A model generated the notes under the pieces. That model saw only the letters and a list, made by a program, of their open reading frames with translations, did not search any database and was not told the DNA's origin. Shown here in pieces: positions 28,187-39,974 of a stretch of DNA of 64,000 bases. Every line of letters begins with the position of its first letter. The stretch's first letter is position 1. The DNA lies in assembly GCF_023375815.1 (NCBI RefSeq), contig NZ_CP067412.1, positions 3,782,001-3,846,000 of the forward strand, written 5' to 3'. Made by a program: the position numbers and the translations under genes. Source of the DNA: Pseudomonas sp. HS6 (GTDB taxonomy: Bacteria > Pseudomonadota > Gammaproteobacteria > Pseudomonadales > Pseudomonadaceae).

Positions 28187-28835
28187 TTACAAACTGCTGA
28201 TTTTTGATTGGGACGGCACCCTGGCCGATTCCATTCATCGGATTGTCGAGGCAATGCACTCGGCATCCGGGCGTTCAGGTTTCGAGTTGCGTGATGATTT
28301 TGCCGTCAAAGGCATCATCGGTCTGGGCTTGCCCGAGGCGATCCGCACCTTGTATCCGCACATCAGCGATGCCGAAATGACCTTGTTTCGCGAGTATTAC
28401 GCGGATCACTACATCGCTGCAGAAGCCGTGCCTTCGCCGTTGTTCGAAGGTGTAGTCGAGTCGATGGCGTCTTTTCGCGAGCAGGGTTACCACCTGGCGG
28501 TCGCGACTGGCAAGAATCGTCGCGGGCTGGATCGGGTGCTCAAGGCCAATGGCTGGGAAGATTATTTCGATATCACTCGCGCTGCCGATGAAACGGCGAG
28601 CAAACCGCATCCGCTGATGCTGGAGCAGATCCTTGCGCACTGCGGTGTGCGCGCGGAGCAGGCGCTGATGGTCGGGGACTCTTCCTTCGATCTGCTGATG
28701 GCACGCAATGCGGGGATGGATTCGGTGGCGGTCAGTTATGGTGCGCAATCGATCGAATCGCTGCAGCAGTTCGAGCCGCGTCTGTCGATTGACCGATTTT
28801 GTGAATTGCATGCCTGGCTCGCGCAGCAGGCTTAA
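28173..28835 (+). CDS. HAD-family phosphatase (phosphoglycolate phosphatase-like)
   Basis: The 220-residue protein has the HAD motifs FDWDGTL (nucleophile Asp), [15 protein letters not shown] and GDSSFD. It is a small-molecule phosphatase of the Gph-like subgroup with a helical cap; substrate unknown. The GTG at 28173 lies within the end of rluC, placing the catalytic motif at residues 11-16 as usual. The gene sits between rluC and sppA in the conserved order. Confidence 0.93.
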   Translation: MRPSDYKLLIFDWDGTLADSIHRIVEAMHSASGRSGFELRDDFAVKGIIGLGLPEAIRTLYPHISDAEMTLFREYYADHYIAAEAVPSPLFEGVVESMASFREQGYHLAVATGKNRRGLDRVLKANGWEDYFDITRAADETASKPHPLMLEQILAHCGVRAEQALMVGDSSFDLLMARNAGMDSVAVSYGAQSIESLQQFEPRLSIDRFCELHAWLAQQA

Positions 28836-28859
28836 TACGTTTTTGCTGGGGTGGATGGC

Positions 28860-29849
28860 ATGACCGACGAATGGAAAGCACCGGCCAAGGCAACTGCCGA
28901 CGACGGTGACGCGAAAAGCTGGAAGCTGCTGGAAAAGACGCTACTGGCCGGTGTGCAGGAGCAGCGTCGTTCCAGGCGTTGGGGGATCTTCTTCAAGCTG
29001 CTGACGTTTGTTTATCTGTTTGTTGCGCTGATCCTGTTCACGCCATTGATGGACATGGAAAAAAGCGCCACGCGCAGCTCCAACTACACCGCGCTGATCG
29101 ACGTCACCGGCATGATTGCCGACAAGGAGCCGGCCAGCGCCGACAACATCGTCGGCAGTCTGCGCGCAGCGTTCGAGGACAAGAAGGTCAAGGGCGTGAT
29201 CCTGCGCATCAACAGTCCTGGCGGCAGTCCTGTGCAGTCGGGTTATGTGTATGACGAGATCAAGCGCCTGCGCGGCCTGCATCCGGACACCAAGCTGTAT
29301 GCGGTGATTTCCGATCTCGGTGCCTCGGGTGCCTATTACATCGCCAGTGCTGCGGATCAGATCTACGCCGACAAGGCGAGTCTGGTCGGCTCTATCGGTG
29401 TGACGGCGGCCGGTTACGGCTTTGTTGGCACCATGGAGAAGCTGGGTGTCGAACGTCGCACTTACACCTCTGGCGAGCACAAGTCGTTCCTTGATCCGTT
29501 CCAGCCGCAGAAACCGGAAGAAACGGCGTTCTGGCAAAGTGTGCTGGATACCACGCACAAGCAGTTCATCAATAGCGTGAAGCAGGGGCGTGGCGATCGC
29601 CTGAAGGACAAGGAACATCCTGAGTTGTTTTCCGGTCTGGTCTGGTCTGGCGAGCAGGCGCTGCCGCTGGGGTTGATCGATGGTCTGGGCAATGCCAGTT
29701 CGGTGGCGCGCGACGTGATTGGCGAAAAGGAGCTGGTGGACTTCACCGTTCAGGAATCGCCGTTCGACCGCTTCTCGAAAAAACTGGGCGCCAGTGTGGC
29801 CGAGCAGTTGGCAATGTGGATGGGTTTCCACGGGCCATCATTGCGTTGA
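28860..29849 (+). CDS. sppA: Signal peptide peptidase SppA (short, single-domain form)
   Basis: The 329-residue S49 protease has one N-terminal transmembrane segment (FFKLLTFVYLFVALILF) and the catalytic Ser/Lys dyad regions: GASGAYYIASAAD for the Ser and GEHKSFLDPF with the Lys. It degrades cleaved signal peptides in the membrane. The ATG at 28860 is preferred to the GTG three codons earlier because homologues start with the sequence M-x-DEWKAP. It is followed by a terminator. Confidence 0.93.
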   Translation: MTDEWKAPAKATADDGDAKSWKLLEKTLLAGVQEQRRSRRWGIFFKLLTFVYLFVALILFTPLMDMEKSATRSSNYTALIDVTGMIADKEPASADNIVGSLRAAFEDKKVKGVILRINSPGGSPVQSGYVYDEIKRLRGLHPDTKLYAVISDLGASGAYYIASAADQIYADKASLVGSIGVTAAGYGFVGTMEKLGVERRTYTSGEHKSFLDPFQPQKPEETAFWQSVLDTTHKQFINSVKQGRGDRLKDKEHPELFSGLVWSGEQALPLGLIDGLGNASSVARDVIGEKELVDFTVQESPFDRFSKKLGASVAEQLAMWMGFHGPSLR

Positions 29850-29862
29850 TCGCTTGATGAAT

Positions 29863-29893
29863 AAAAAAAACCGGCCTTCGTGGCCGGTTTTTT
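29863..29893. terminator. Bidirectional terminator between sppA and maf-like gene
   Basis: AAACCGGCC pairs with GGCCGGTTT around a TTCGT loop, with A8 before and T6 after, so it can act on both converging genes. Confidence 0.9.
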
Positions 29894-29898
29894 GTGAC

Positions 29899-30477
29899 TC
29901 AGGGAATCTGTACGCCTTCCGCCAGCAGCATGTCGATCAGGCGAATCAGCGGCAGGCCGATCAGGCTGGTGGCGTCGGGGCCTTCAGTGGACTGAAACAG
30001 GCTCACGCCCAGTCCTTCGGCCTTGAAGCTGCCGGCGCAGTCGTAGGGCTGCTCTGCGTGCAGGTAGCGCTCGACGCGGGCCTGGTCCAACGTGCGCATG
30101 TGGACGGTGAAGGGGGCGCAGTCGACCTGGCAGTGGCCTGTCTGGCTGTTGAGCAGGGCCAGGCCGGTGAGGAAGGTCACGCTGGCGCCGCTGGCGGCCA
30201 TCAGTTGTTCGCGGGCGTTTTCGAAGGTGTGCGGCTTGCCGATGATCCGCTCGCCGAGTACGGCAACCTGGTCGGAGCCGATGATCAGATGGTCGGGATA
30301 TTCGTCAGCTAAGGCCCGGGCTTTCTGTTCGGCGAGGCGTTTGACCAGCTCGATTGCCGACTCGTCCGGGCGGTGGCTTTCGTCGATATCCGGTGAGCTG
30401 CAGACGAACGGTAAGCGCAGGCGGCTGAGCAATTCCCGACGATAGGTCGAGCTTGAAGCGAGTAATAAAGGCAGCAT
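29899..30477 (-). CDS. Maf-like nucleotide pyrophosphatase (YceF type)
   Basis: The 192-residue protein has the Maf signature LLASSSTYRRELLSRL at its N-terminus, SPDIDES, and GSDQVAVLG. Maf proteins hydrolyse (modified) nucleoside triphosphates; the YceF subgroup prefers 7-methyl-GTP. The start at 30477 has GGAG six bases upstream; a Met two codons earlier is possible. It is divergent from yceD, in the same position as in other Gammaproteobacteria. Confidence 0.92.
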   Translation of the reverse strand: MLPLLLASSSTYRRELLSRLRLPFVCSSPDIDESHRPDESAIELVKRLAEQKARALADEYPDHLIIGSDQVAVLGERIIGKPHTFENAREQLMAASGASVTFLTGLALLNSQTGHCQVDCAPFTVHMRTLDQARVERYLHAEQPYDCAGSFKAEGLGVSLFQSTEGPDATSLIGLPLIRLIDMLLAEGVQIP

Positions 30478-30583
30478 TCGCATCTCCAGAGGCAGGTGGC
30501 AGATTCTAGCGGAGCCGCGTAAGTGACGGACAGGGCGCAATTTCCTTTGACATGGGCGGGTGCATCCCTATAATGCTGCGCCT

Positions 30584-31111
30584 ATGTTGAATGACCCGAT
30601 TCCACCTCACGTTGACCCGCGCAAATTGGCTGACCGTGGCACCACCCTTCAAGGTGAACTGCTGCTGGCCGATTTGAAGAGACTCTGCGACCCGCTTTCC
30701 GACGATGTCGGTACGGTGCAGGCTAAATTCGTTTTTGAACGAGATGAACGTAAATCTGTGGTGATCCACAGCTTTATCGACACCGAAGTCAAAATGGTTT
30801 GCCAGCGTTGTCTTGAGCTGGTCACCCTGCCGATCCACAGCGAATGCAGTTACGCTGTAGTGAAGGAGGGTGCGAATACCCAGTCGTTACCGAAAGGTTA
30901 TGACGTGCTGGAACTGGGCGAAGATCCTTTGGATCTGCAGTCACTGGTCGAGGAAGAGCTTCTGCTCGCCTTGCCTATTGTGCCTGCTCATCATCCGGAA
31001 GAATGCCAGCAGCCGGCGGGAGCAGATGAGCCCGAACCGAGCGAGGACGAGGTAACGCGGTCCAACCCGTTCAGTGTATTGGCGCAGTTAAAGCGTGACC
31101 CAAACGTTTAG
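30584..31111 (+). CDS. yceD: YceD/DUF177 family protein (23S rRNA accumulation)
   Basis: The 175-residue protein has the conserved CQRCLE motif (MVCQRCLELV) followed by an acidic C-terminus with PIVPAHH. YceD homologues are always next to rpmF and affect 23S rRNA/50S formation. The ATG at 30584 gives the family-typical start; the frame begins eight codons earlier without support. It is 13 bases from rpmF. Confidence 0.93.
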   Translation: MLNDPIPPHVDPRKLADRGTTLQGELLLADLKRLCDPLSDDVGTVQAKFVFERDERKSVVIHSFIDTEVKMVCQRCLELVTLPIHSECSYAVVKEGANTQSLPKGYDVLELGEDPLDLQSLVEEELLLALPIVPAHHPEECQQPAGADEPEPSEDEVTRSNPFSVLAQLKRDPNV

Positions 31112-31124
31112 GAGTTAATCAATT

Positions 31125-31307
31125 ATGGCTGTTCAGCAGAACAAAAAATCCCGCTCTGCCCGTGACATGCGCCGTTCGCACGACGCTCTCGAGGCTAGCA
31201 CCCTGTCTGTAGAAAAAACCACTGGTGAAGTTCACCTGCGTCACCACGTATCGCCAGAAGGCGTATACCGTGGCCGTAAAGTGATCGACAAGGGCGCTGA
31301 CGAGTAA
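31125..31307 (+). CDS. rpmF: 50S ribosomal protein L32
   Basis: The 60-residue basic protein begins [20 protein letters not shown], the L32 signature, and lacks the zinc-binding Cys pairs found in some L32 forms. GGAG lies upstream. It links the ribosome-related yceD to the lipid gene plsX four bases downstream, a conserved operon. Confidence 0.97.
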
Positions 31308-31311
31308 TCAC

Positions 31312-32322
31312 TTGTCCGCTCAAGTCATCGCGATTGACGCAATGGGCGGGGACTTCGGTCCCCGCAGCATTGTTCAGGCCAGCCTTGCTTGCCTTTCTGC
31401 TACGCCCTCGCTGCACCTGACCCTCGTCGGTCAACCCTCCCTTCTTGAAGAATTGATCACCGGCCAATCGGCTGCCGATCGCGCGCGCCTGACGATTGTT
31501 CCGGCGTCCGAAGTCATCACCATGGACGAAAAACCTGCCCAGGCCCTGCGTGGCAAGCCGGATTCGTCGATGCGTGTCGCTCTCGAATTGCTGCGTGATG
31601 GCAAGGTTCAGGCCTGCGTCAGTGCCGGCAATACCGGTGCACTGATGGCGCTGTCGCGCTTTGTGCTCAAGACCTTGCCGGGGATTGATCGTCCGGCCAT
31701 GGTCGCCGCGATTCCTACTAAGAAGGGCTACTGTCAGTTACTCGATCTGGGTGCCAACGTCGATTGCAGCGCCGAGCATCTGTTGCAGTTTGCTGTTATG
31801 GGATCTGTGGCGGCACAAACGCTGGGCATTACCCGTCCGCGTGTCGCGTTGCTGAACATTGGCACCGAGGACATCAAGGGCAATCAGCAGGTCAAGCTCG
31901 CTGCAACGTTGTTGCAGGCTGCCCGCGGTATCAATTACATCGGTTTCATCGAAGGTGATGGTTTGTATCGCGGCGAGGCGGATGTGGTGGTTTGTGACGG
32001 TTTCGTCGGCAACATCCTGCTCAAGTCCAGCGAAGGCCTGGCGACGATGATTGCCGCGCGCATCGAGGCTTTGTTCAAGAAAAACCTCGCCTCCCGCGCT
32101 GTCGGCGCACTGGCGCTGCCCTTGATGAAGCGTCTGCAGGCTGATCTGGCGCCGGCGCGACACAACGGCGCAAGTTTTTTAGGCTTGCAGGGGATCGTCG
32201 TGAAAAGTCACGGTTCGGCCGGGGTTCAGGGGTTTCAAAGTGCCATTCAGCGTGCGCTGATCGAGATTCAGGAGAATCTTCCCGAGCGCCTGCACGGCCG
32301 TCTGGAGGATTTGTTGTCTTAG
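31312..32322 (+). CDS. plsX: Phosphate acyltransferase PlsX
   Basis: The 336-residue enzyme converts acyl-ACP to acyl-phosphate, the first step of phospholipid synthesis in the PlsX/PlsY route. [10 protein letters not shown] near the start and [10 protein letters not shown] are family motifs. Translation appears to begin at a rare TTG (31312), four bases after the rpmF stop and with no strong Shine-Dalgarno, which suggests translational coupling to rpmF. Confidence 0.95.
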   Translation: MSAQVIAIDAMGGDFGPRSIVQASLACLSATPSLHLTLVGQPSLLEELITGQSAADRARLTIVPASEVITMDEKPAQALRGKPDSSMRVALELLRDGKVQACVSAGNTGALMALSRFVLKTLPGIDRPAMVAAIPTKKGYCQLLDLGANVDCSAEHLLQFAVMGSVAAQTLGITRPRVALLNIGTEDIKGNQQVKLAATLLQAARGINYIGFIEGDGLYRGEADVVVCDGFVGNILLKSSEGLATMIAARIEALFKKNLASRAVGALALPLMKRLQADLAPARHNGASFLGLQGIVVKSHGSAGVQGFQSAIQRALIEIQENLPERLHGRLEDLLS

Positions 32323-32447
32323 GCGTTTTCGTCGGACAATGCTTAAATGTGACCGCCCGGTTCAAAGGGCCATCCAACTGTCAGTTTCTTGCGTCCCTCT
32401 AGCGGGATGCCATTTTTCCGACGACAAGATCATTAGGGGCTTGTTAC

Positions 32448-33386
32448 ATGTCTGCTTCCCTCGCATTCGTCTTTCCAGGACAGGGTTCGCAGTCCCTCGG
32501 CATGCTGGCCGAGCTGGGCGCGCAACATCCGCTGATCCTCGAAACTTTCAAAGAAGCATCCGATGCTCTGGGCTATGACCTGTGGGCGCTGACCCAGCAG
32601 GGCCCGGAAGAGCTGCTCAATCAAACCGATAAAACCCAACCGGCCATTCTGACCGCTTCGATCGCCCTGTGGCGTCTGTGGCTGGCTGAAGGTGGTGCGC
32701 GCCCGGCATTCGTTGCCGGTCACAGCCTGGGTGAGTACAGCGCGCTGGTCGCTGCGGGCAGCCTGAGCCTGGCCGATGCGGTGAAGCTCGTTGAGCGCCG
32801 TGGCCAGTTGATGCAGGAAGCCGTTCCGGCCGGGCAGGGCGGCATGGCCGCTATCCTTGGTCTGGAAGATGCCGACGTGCTGGCGGCCTGTGCCGAAGCG
32901 GCGCAAGGTGAAGTGGTCAGCGCGGTGAACTTCAACTCGCCGGGTCAGGTGGTGATCGCCGGTGCCAAGGCTGCCGTCGAGCGCGCCATCGAAGGCTGCA
33001 AGGCCCGTGGCGCCAAGCGTGCCATGCCGCTGCCGGTCAGCGTGCCGTCGCACTGCGAACTGATGCGTCCGGCTGCCGAGCGTTTCGCTGAATCCATCGC
33101 TGCCATCGACTGGCAGGCGCCGCAGATCCCCGTGGTACAGAACGTCAGCGCTCAGGTGCCGACGGATCTGGAAACCCTCAAGCGTGATCTGCTGGAGCAA
33201 CTCTACAAGCCGGTTCGCTGGGTCGAGTCCGTACAGACCCTGGCTGCCAAAGGCGCGACCAATCTGGTCGAGTGCGGCCCTGGCAAAGTGCTGGCCGGTC
33301 TGAACAAACGTTGCGCCGAAGGCGTTTCGACTTCCAACCTCAATACCCCAGACGCTTTCGCTGCTGCTCGCGCAGCGGCTGTCTGA
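32448..33386 (+). CDS. fabD: Malonyl-CoA:ACP transacylase
   Basis: The 312-residue enzyme loads malonyl onto acyl carrier protein. FPGQGSQ near the N-terminus and the active-site GHSLGEYSAL (catalytic Ser, near residue 92) are present, with the conserved His in VPSHCELM. A 125 bp gap precedes it, which may hold a second promoter. fabG follows after 16 bases. Confidence 0.97.
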   Translation: MSASLAFVFPGQGSQSLGMLAELGAQHPLILETFKEASDALGYDLWALTQQGPEELLNQTDKTQPAILTASIALWRLWLAEGGARPAFVAGHSLGEYSALVAAGSLSLADAVKLVERRGQLMQEAVPAGQGGMAAILGLEDADVLAACAEAAQGEVVSAVNFNSPGQVVIAGAKAAVERAIEGCKARGAKRAMPLPVSVPSHCELMRPAAERFAESIAAIDWQAPQIPVVQNVSAQVPTDLETLKRDLLEQLYKPVRWVESVQTLAAKGATNLVECGPGKVLAGLNKRCAEGVSTSNLNTPDAFAAARAAAV

Positions 33387-33402
33387 ATCAGGAGAAGCTT
33401 GC

Positions 33403-34146
33403 ATGAGTCTGCAAGGTAAAGTTGCACTGGTCACCGGCGCAAGCCGTGGCATCGGCCAGGCTATCGCACTGGAACTGGGTCGTCAGGGCGCCATCGTTGT
33501 TGGCACCGCGACTTCCGCTTCGGGCGCCGAGCGCATTGCTGCGACCCTGAAGGAAAACGGCATTCAGGGCGCAGGTTTCGAACTGAACGTTACCAGTGAT
33601 GAATCGGTTACCAAGGTGCTCGCGAGCATCCAGGAGCAGTTCGGTGCTCCAGTCGCGATCCTGGTCAACAATGCCGGCATCACCCGCGATAACCTGATGA
33701 TGCGCATGAAAGACGACGAGTGGTACGACGTGATCGATACCAACCTGAACAGTCTGTATCGCCTGTCCAAGGGCGTCCTGCGTGGCATGACCAAGGCGCG
33801 TTGGGGTCGAATTATCAGTATTGGCTCGGTGGTGGGTGCCATGGGCAACGCTGGCCAAGTAAACTATGCAGCCGCCAAGGCCGGTCTGGAAGGTTTCAGC
33901 CGTGCCATGGCGCGTGAAGTCGGTTCGCGTTCGATTACGGTCAACTCGGTGACCCCAGGGTTCATCGACACCGATATGACTCGCGAGCTGCCTGAAGCAC
34001 AGCGTGAAGCCTTGCAGACGCAGATTCCGCTGGGCCGTCTGGGACAAGCTCAAGAGATCGCGTCCGTGGTCGCTTTTCTTGCATCCGACGGTGCGGCATA
34101 CGTGACCGGGGCTACAATCCCGGTTAACGGCGGGATGTACATGTAA
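33403..34146 (+). CDS. fabG: 3-oxoacyl-ACP reductase
   Basis: The 247-residue SDR reduces beta-ketoacyl-ACP with NADPH. TGASRGIG is the nucleotide-binding motif; NNAGITRDNLMMRM and the active-site Ser/Tyr/Lys (SIGSVVG, YAAAKAG) follow. AGGAG precedes the ATG. It is the middle gene of the fabD-fabG-acpP-fabF set. Confidence 0.97.
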   Translation: MSLQGKVALVTGASRGIGQAIALELGRQGAIVVGTATSASGAERIAATLKENGIQGAGFELNVTSDESVTKVLASIQEQFGAPVAILVNNAGITRDNLMMRMKDDEWYDVIDTNLNSLYRLSKGVLRGMTKARWGRIISIGSVVGAMGNAGQVNYAAAKAGLEGFSRAMAREVGSRSITVNSVTPGFIDTDMTRELPEAQREALQTQIPLGRLGQAQEIASVVAFLASDGAAYVTGATIPVNGGMYM

Positions 34147-34262
34147 TTCAAATGTGACGGATTGCTTCAAAAAAATGTCATACGAGCTGTCTAAAATCCG
34201 TTATAAAGCTGCAATCTATTTATAGGCAGAGGGCCGCAGGGTTTGAGGAGTGAAGCTTTCAG

Positions 34263-34290
34263 TTGAAAAGCTGAAAAGTCTTTCTATACA
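34263..34290 (+). promoter_or_regulatory. Predicted acpP promoter
   Basis: TTGAAA (34263-34268) and TATACA (34285-34290) are separated by 16 bp in the 196 bp fabG-acpP gap, fitting a strong separate promoter for the abundant carrier protein. Confidence 0.45.
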
Positions 34291-34342
34291 CTTACCCACT
34301 GGCCAGCTGCCTGAATTTGTCCATTAGGAGTGAAAACAAGGT

Positions 34343-34579
34343 ATGAGCACCATCGAAGAGCGCGTCAAGAAAATCGTTGCCGAGCAACTGGGTGTTAAAG
34401 AAGAAGAAGTGGTAAACACCGCTTCCTTCGTAGAAGACCTGGGTGCCGACTCCCTTGACACCGTTGAGCTGGTGATGGCTCTGGAAGAGGAATTCGAGAC
34501 CGAAATCCCTGACGAAGAAGCTGAGAAGATCACTACTGTACAAGCTGCAATCGATTACGTTACTAACCACCAGGCGTAA
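34343..34579 (+). CDS. acpP: Acyl carrier protein
   Basis: The 78-residue acidic protein carries the phosphopantetheine attachment Ser in [10 protein letters not shown]. It is the central carrier of fatty-acid synthesis. AGGAG lies upstream of the ATG. A terminator follows, so acpP can be made in excess over its neighbours. Confidence 0.98.
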   Translation: MSTIEERVKKIVAEQLGVKEEEVVNTASFVEDLGADSLDTVELVMALEEEFETEIPDEEAEKITTVQAAIDYVTNHQA

Positions 34580-34608
34580 TAGCTTGTAATCGTTGCTTGC
34601 TGTCATGG

Positions 34609-34643
34609 AAAAACCGCACTGCCATCATGGCGTGCGGTTTTTT
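34609..34643 (+). terminator. Intrinsic terminator between acpP and fabF
   Basis: AAAACCGCAC pairs with GTGCGGTTTT with an inner GCCATCATGGC extension, ending in a T run. It would reduce read-through into fabF. Confidence 0.85.
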
Positions 34644-34687
34644 CTTTAGGCCTGATGCAAAGTCGTCATTTGAAAAAGGAGAGTGCT

Positions 34688-35932
34688 GTGTCGCGTAGAC
34701 GCGTCGTAGTCACCGGTATGGGTATGTTGTCGCCACTGGGCACGGATGTGCCGAGCAGTTGGCAGGGCATTCTGGCTGGCCGCAGTGGCATTGGTCTGAT
34801 CGAACACACCGACCTTTCTGCCTATTCCACCCGCTTTGGCGGCTCGGTAAAGGGCTTCAATGTCGAGGAATACCTGTCGGTCAAGGAAGCGCGCAAGCTC
34901 GACCTGTTCATTCAGTACGGTCTGGCGGCCGGCTTTCAAGCCGTACGCAATGCCGGTCTGGAAGTCACTGATGCCAACCGTGAACGCATTGGCGTGGCCA
35001 TGGGTTCGGGTATCGGCGGTCTGACCAACATCGAAGAAACCAGTCGCACCCTGCACGAGACTGGCCCGCGCCGGATTTCTCCGTTCTTTGTGCCTGGCTC
35101 GATCATCAATATGATTTCCGGTTTCCTGTCCATCCACCTGGGTGCACAGGGGCCTAACTACGCCATCGCCACAGCGTGTACTACCGGTACGCACTGCATC
35201 GGCATGGCAGCCCGCAACATCATGTACGACGAAGCCGACGTGATGATTGCCGGCGGCGCCGAAATGGCTGCATGCGGCCTGGGCATGGGCGGCTTTGGCG
35301 CCTCCCGCGCACTGTCGACCCGCAACGACGAACCGACCCGCGCCAGTCGTCCATGGGACAAGGGCCGCGACGGTTTCGTCCTGTCCGACGGTGCCGGCGC
35401 CCTGGTGCTTGAAGAACTCGAACACGCCAAGGCTCGCGGCGCGACCATCTACGCCGAGCTGATCGGCTTCGGCACCAGTGGCGATGCCTTCCACATGACT
35501 TCGCCACCCGCCGACGGTGCCGGTGCTGCGCGTTGCATCACCAATGCGCTGCGTGACGCGAAGATCAATGTCGATCAAGTGCAATACATCAACGCACACG
35601 GCACTTCGACCCCGGCCGGCGACCTTGCCGAAGCCAATGCGATCAAGTCGGTGTTCGGTGATCACGCCTACAAACTGGCAGTCAGCTCCACCAAGTCCAT
35701 GACCGGTCACCTGTTGGGTGCGGCGGGCGCGGTTGAGGCGATCTTCAGCGTGCTGGCGATCAACAGCCAGGTGGCGCCACCGACCATCAACCTTGATGAG
35801 CCGGATGAAGGCTGCGACCTCGACTTCGTGCCGCACACCGCGCGCAACATGGACATCGATGTCGTGTTGTCCAACTCGTTCGGATTTGGCGGCACCAACG
35901 GCACGTTGGCGTTCCGTCGGTTCGCCGGCTGA
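34688..35932 (+). CDS. fabF: 3-oxoacyl-ACP synthase II
   Basis: The 414-residue condensing enzyme elongates acyl-ACP. The Cys-His-His triad is readable in [22 protein letters not shown] and [14 protein letters not shown]. The GTG at 34688 has GGAG upstream and gives the conserved [17 protein letters not shown] start; the longer frame overlaps the terminator. It overlaps pabC by one base. Confidence 0.97.
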   Translation: MSRRRVVVTGMGMLSPLGTDVPSSWQGILAGRSGIGLIEHTDLSAYSTRFGGSVKGFNVEEYLSVKEARKLDLFIQYGLAAGFQAVRNAGLEVTDANRERIGVAMGSGIGGLTNIEETSRTLHETGPRRISPFFVPGSIINMISGFLSIHLGAQGPNYAIATACTTGTHCIGMAARNIMYDEADVMIAGGAEMAACGLGMGGFGASRALSTRNDEPTRASRPWDKGRDGFVLSDGAGALVLEELEHAKARGATIYAELIGFGTSGDAFHMTSPPADGAGAARCITNALRDAKINVDQVQYINAHGTSTPAGDLAEANAIKSVFGDHAYKLAVSSTKSMTGHLLGAAGAVEAIFSVLAINSQVAPPTINLDEPDEGCDLDFVPHTARNMDIDVVLSNSFGFGGTNGTLAFRRFAG

Positions 35933-36747
35933 TGGACTGCTGGGTCGACGGTCAACCGGCTGACGCTCTGTCGCTGAAAGATCGCGGCCTGGCTTACGGC
36001 GATGGTCTGTTCGAGACCATCGCCGTGCGTAACGGCCAGCCTTTGCTGCTGGAGCGTCACGTGGCGCGACTGGCCGAAGGCTGTTCACGCCTGGCCATCG
36101 CGGCCGATATCGGGCTGATCCGTAGCGAGCTGCAATCCTATGCAGCGACCATGGGCGAGGGTGTGCTCAAGCTCATCCTCACCCGTGGCGACGGTTTGCG
36201 CGGTTATGCGCCGGATCCTTCGGCGCCGGGCCGACGCATTCTGCAAGGCAATCCTCCTGTCGCTTATCCTGCCGTTCATGGCGAGCAAGGCGTTCGCCTG
36301 TTTCCGTGTACGACGCGTTTATCTTTCCAGCCCTTGCTGGCAGGTCTCAAACACCTCAATCGTCTGGAGCAGGTCCTCGCTCGCGCCGAATGGCAAGACA
36401 GCGAGCATGCCGAAGGCTTGATGCTCGACCAGGCAGGCCGTGTGATCGAAGGCGTGTTCAGCAACCTGTTTCTGGTACGCGATGGCGTGTTGGTCACGGC
36501 GGATCTGAAACGTTGCGGCGTGGCCGGTGTGATGCGCGCCGAAATATTGTTTCAGGCAGCGTCATCGGGTATCCCCGTGCAAATCACCGATATCAGCCTT
36601 GATCAGCTGCAATGGGCCGATGAAGTGTTTGTCTGCAACAGCGTGTATGGCGTCTGGCCGGTACGCGCGTACGCTGCACTGAGCTGGCCGGTTGGGCCGC
36701 TCACCCGTAAACTGCAAACCATTGCCCGCACGCTACTGGATGCCTGA
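35932..36747 (+). CDS. pabC: Aminodeoxychorismate lyase PabC
   Basis: The 271-residue fold-type IV PLP enzyme converts aminodeoxychorismate to 4-aminobenzoate for folate. DRGLAYGDGLFETIAV and LNRLEQVLAR (with the PLP Lys in LKHLNR) are typical, as is GVFSNLFLV. Its position between fabF and mltG is conserved in Gammaproteobacteria. Confidence 0.95.
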   Translation: MDCWVDGQPADALSLKDRGLAYGDGLFETIAVRNGQPLLLERHVARLAEGCSRLAIAADIGLIRSELQSYAATMGEGVLKLILTRGDGLRGYAPDPSAPGRRILQGNPPVAYPAVHGEQGVRLFPCTTRLSFQPLLAGLKHLNRLEQVLARAEWQDSEHAEGLMLDQAGRVIEGVFSNLFLVRDGVLVTADLKRCGVAGVMRAEILFQAASSGIPVQITDISLDQLQWADEVFVCNSVYGVWPVRAYAALSWPVGPLTRKLQTIARTLLDA

Positions 36748-36750
36748 TTC

Positions 36751-37932
36751 GTGAGACGTAAACTTTTGCTGCTGCTGGAAACCGGACTGGTTCTGGCAGG
36801 GCTGCTGCTGGGCGCCAGCGCCTGGAAGATTCATTCGGCACTGGAACAGCCTCTGAACATCACGCAGGAAGAACTGCTGGATGTGCCCAAGGGTTCCACG
36901 CCGACCCGCACTATTCTCGGACTTGAAACCGATGGCGTGATCAAGGACGCTTTCTGGCTGCGCATCTACTGGCGTTTCAATCTGGCAGGCACCCCGATTC
37001 ACACGGGCGAGTACCGCATGCAGCCGGGCATGACCGTCAAGGGCCTGATCGATCTGTGGAAGCGTGGCGAAGTAGTTCAGTACAGTCTGACTCTGGTCGA
37101 GGGCTGGAACTTCCATCAGGTGCGCGCCGCGCTGGCGAAAGATGAAAAGATCGAGCAGACCCTGGACGGTCTGAGCGACAGCGATGTGATGACCAAAATC
37201 GGCCACAAGGGCGTGTTTCCCGAAGGTCGATTCTTCCCCGATACCTACCGTTTCGTGCGTGGAGTGTCCGATACCGAGTTGTTGAAAAAGTCGTTCGACC
37301 GCCTTGATGAAGTACTGGCCAAGGAATGGGAAGGTCGATCCGCCGACGCACCGTACGCCGAGCCTTACCAGGCACTGATCATGGCCTCTCTGGTGGAGAA
37401 GGAAACCGGTGTTCCCCAGGAGCGTGGTCAGATTGCCGGCGTGTTCGTGCGTCGCATGGCGCTGGGCATGCAGCTGCAGACGGATCCGACGGTGATCTAC
37501 GGTTTGGGCGATCGCTACAACGGCAAGCTGACCCGTGCTCATCTCAAGGAAGCCACTCCTTACAACACGTACGTGATTCCGGGCCTGCCGCCGACGCCGA
37601 TTGCGATGGTCGGTCGCGAGGCGATTCACGCCGCGTTGAACCCGGTGGAAGGCACCAGCCTCTATTTTGTAGCCCGGGGAGATGGCAGCCACGTTTTCTC
37701 CGATGACCTCGATGCGCACAACAGTGCGGTGCGTGAGTTCCAGCTCAAGCGGCGCTCGGATTACCGTTCGAGCCCGCCGCCGGCGTCGGCACCGGGAGCC
37801 ACTCCGGCAAATAGCGAAACCATTCCTGCCGCATCACCTGACACTGCGCCTGAATCGTTGCCGCCGGTTCCTGCCCAGGAGCCATTACCGACGCGGGAAA
37901 CCGAAGCGGCCGCACCGCAAAACGCGCAATGA
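36751..37932 (+). CDS. mltG: Endolytic murein transglycosylase MltG
   Basis: The 393-residue YceG-like protein has one N-terminal membrane anchor (LLLLETGLVLAGLLLG), the LysM-like region with LVEGWNFHQV, and the catalytic SLVEKETGVP with the active Glu, then GLPPTPIA. It cleaves nascent peptidoglycan strands. A 55-residue Pro/Ala/Glu-rich C-terminal tail after SDYRSS is a lineage-specific extension. The start is GTG at 36751. Confidence 0.95.
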   Translation: MRRKLLLLLETGLVLAGLLLGASAWKIHSALEQPLNITQEELLDVPKGSTPTRTILGLETDGVIKDAFWLRIYWRFNLAGTPIHTGEYRMQPGMTVKGLIDLWKRGEVVQYSLTLVEGWNFHQVRAALAKDEKIEQTLDGLSDSDVMTKIGHKGVFPEGRFFPDTYRFVRGVSDTELLKKSFDRLDEVLAKEWEGRSADAPYAEPYQALIMASLVEKETGVPQERGQIAGVFVRRMALGMQLQTDPTVIYGLGDRYNGKLTRAHLKEATPYNTYVIPGLPPTPIAMVGREAIHAALNPVEGTSLYFVARGDGSHVFSDDLDAHNSAVREFQLKRRSDYRSSPPPASAPGATPANSETIPAASPDTAPESLPPVPAQEPLPTRETEAAAPQNAQ

Positions 37933-37942
37933 CTTTGATTAA

Positions 37943-39560
<1,618 letters not shown>

Positions 39561-39602
39561 GAATGTGTACCTAGACTCTGAACATCAGCAGTGGAGGTCA
39601 AC

Positions 39603-39959
39603 ATGAATGAACCCGTCAGCCCGGGGCCGCGCAACGGCATCTTGTCCCTGACCATCAAGGACAAGTCCGTCCTTTACGCCGCCTACATGCCGTTCATCAG
39701 GAACGGTGGCCTGTTCATCCCGACCAACAAAAGCTACAAGTTGGGCGACGAGGTGTTCATGTTGCTGAACCTGATGGACGAGGCGGAAAAGATTCCAGTG
39801 GCCGGCAAAGTCGCCTGGATCACCCCCAAAGGCGCCCAGGGCAACCGCGCTGCCGGCGTCGGCGTGCAATTCAACGATGGCGACAACACCGCGCGCAGTC
39901 GAATCGAAACTCATCTGGCCGGAGCCCTGAAATCCGACCGTCCCACTCATACGATGTAA
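39603..39959 (+). CDS. pilZ: PilZ type IV pilus biogenesis protein
   Basis: The 118-residue protein equals the length of P. aeruginosa PilZ. It lacks the RxxxR/DxSxxG c-di-GMP motif of canonical PilZ domains, as the founding member does, and is needed for type IV pilus assembly. The ATG at 39603 is selected because GGAGG lies eight bases upstream; the frame opens four codons earlier. Confidence 0.93.
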   Translation: MNEPVSPGPRNGILSLTIKDKSVLYAAYMPFIRNGGLFIPTNKSYKLGDEVFMLLNLMDEAEKIPVAGKVAWITPKGAQGNRAAGVGVQFNDGDNTARSRIETHLAGALKSDRPTHTM

Positions 39960-39974
39960 GTTGCAGTCCTTTTT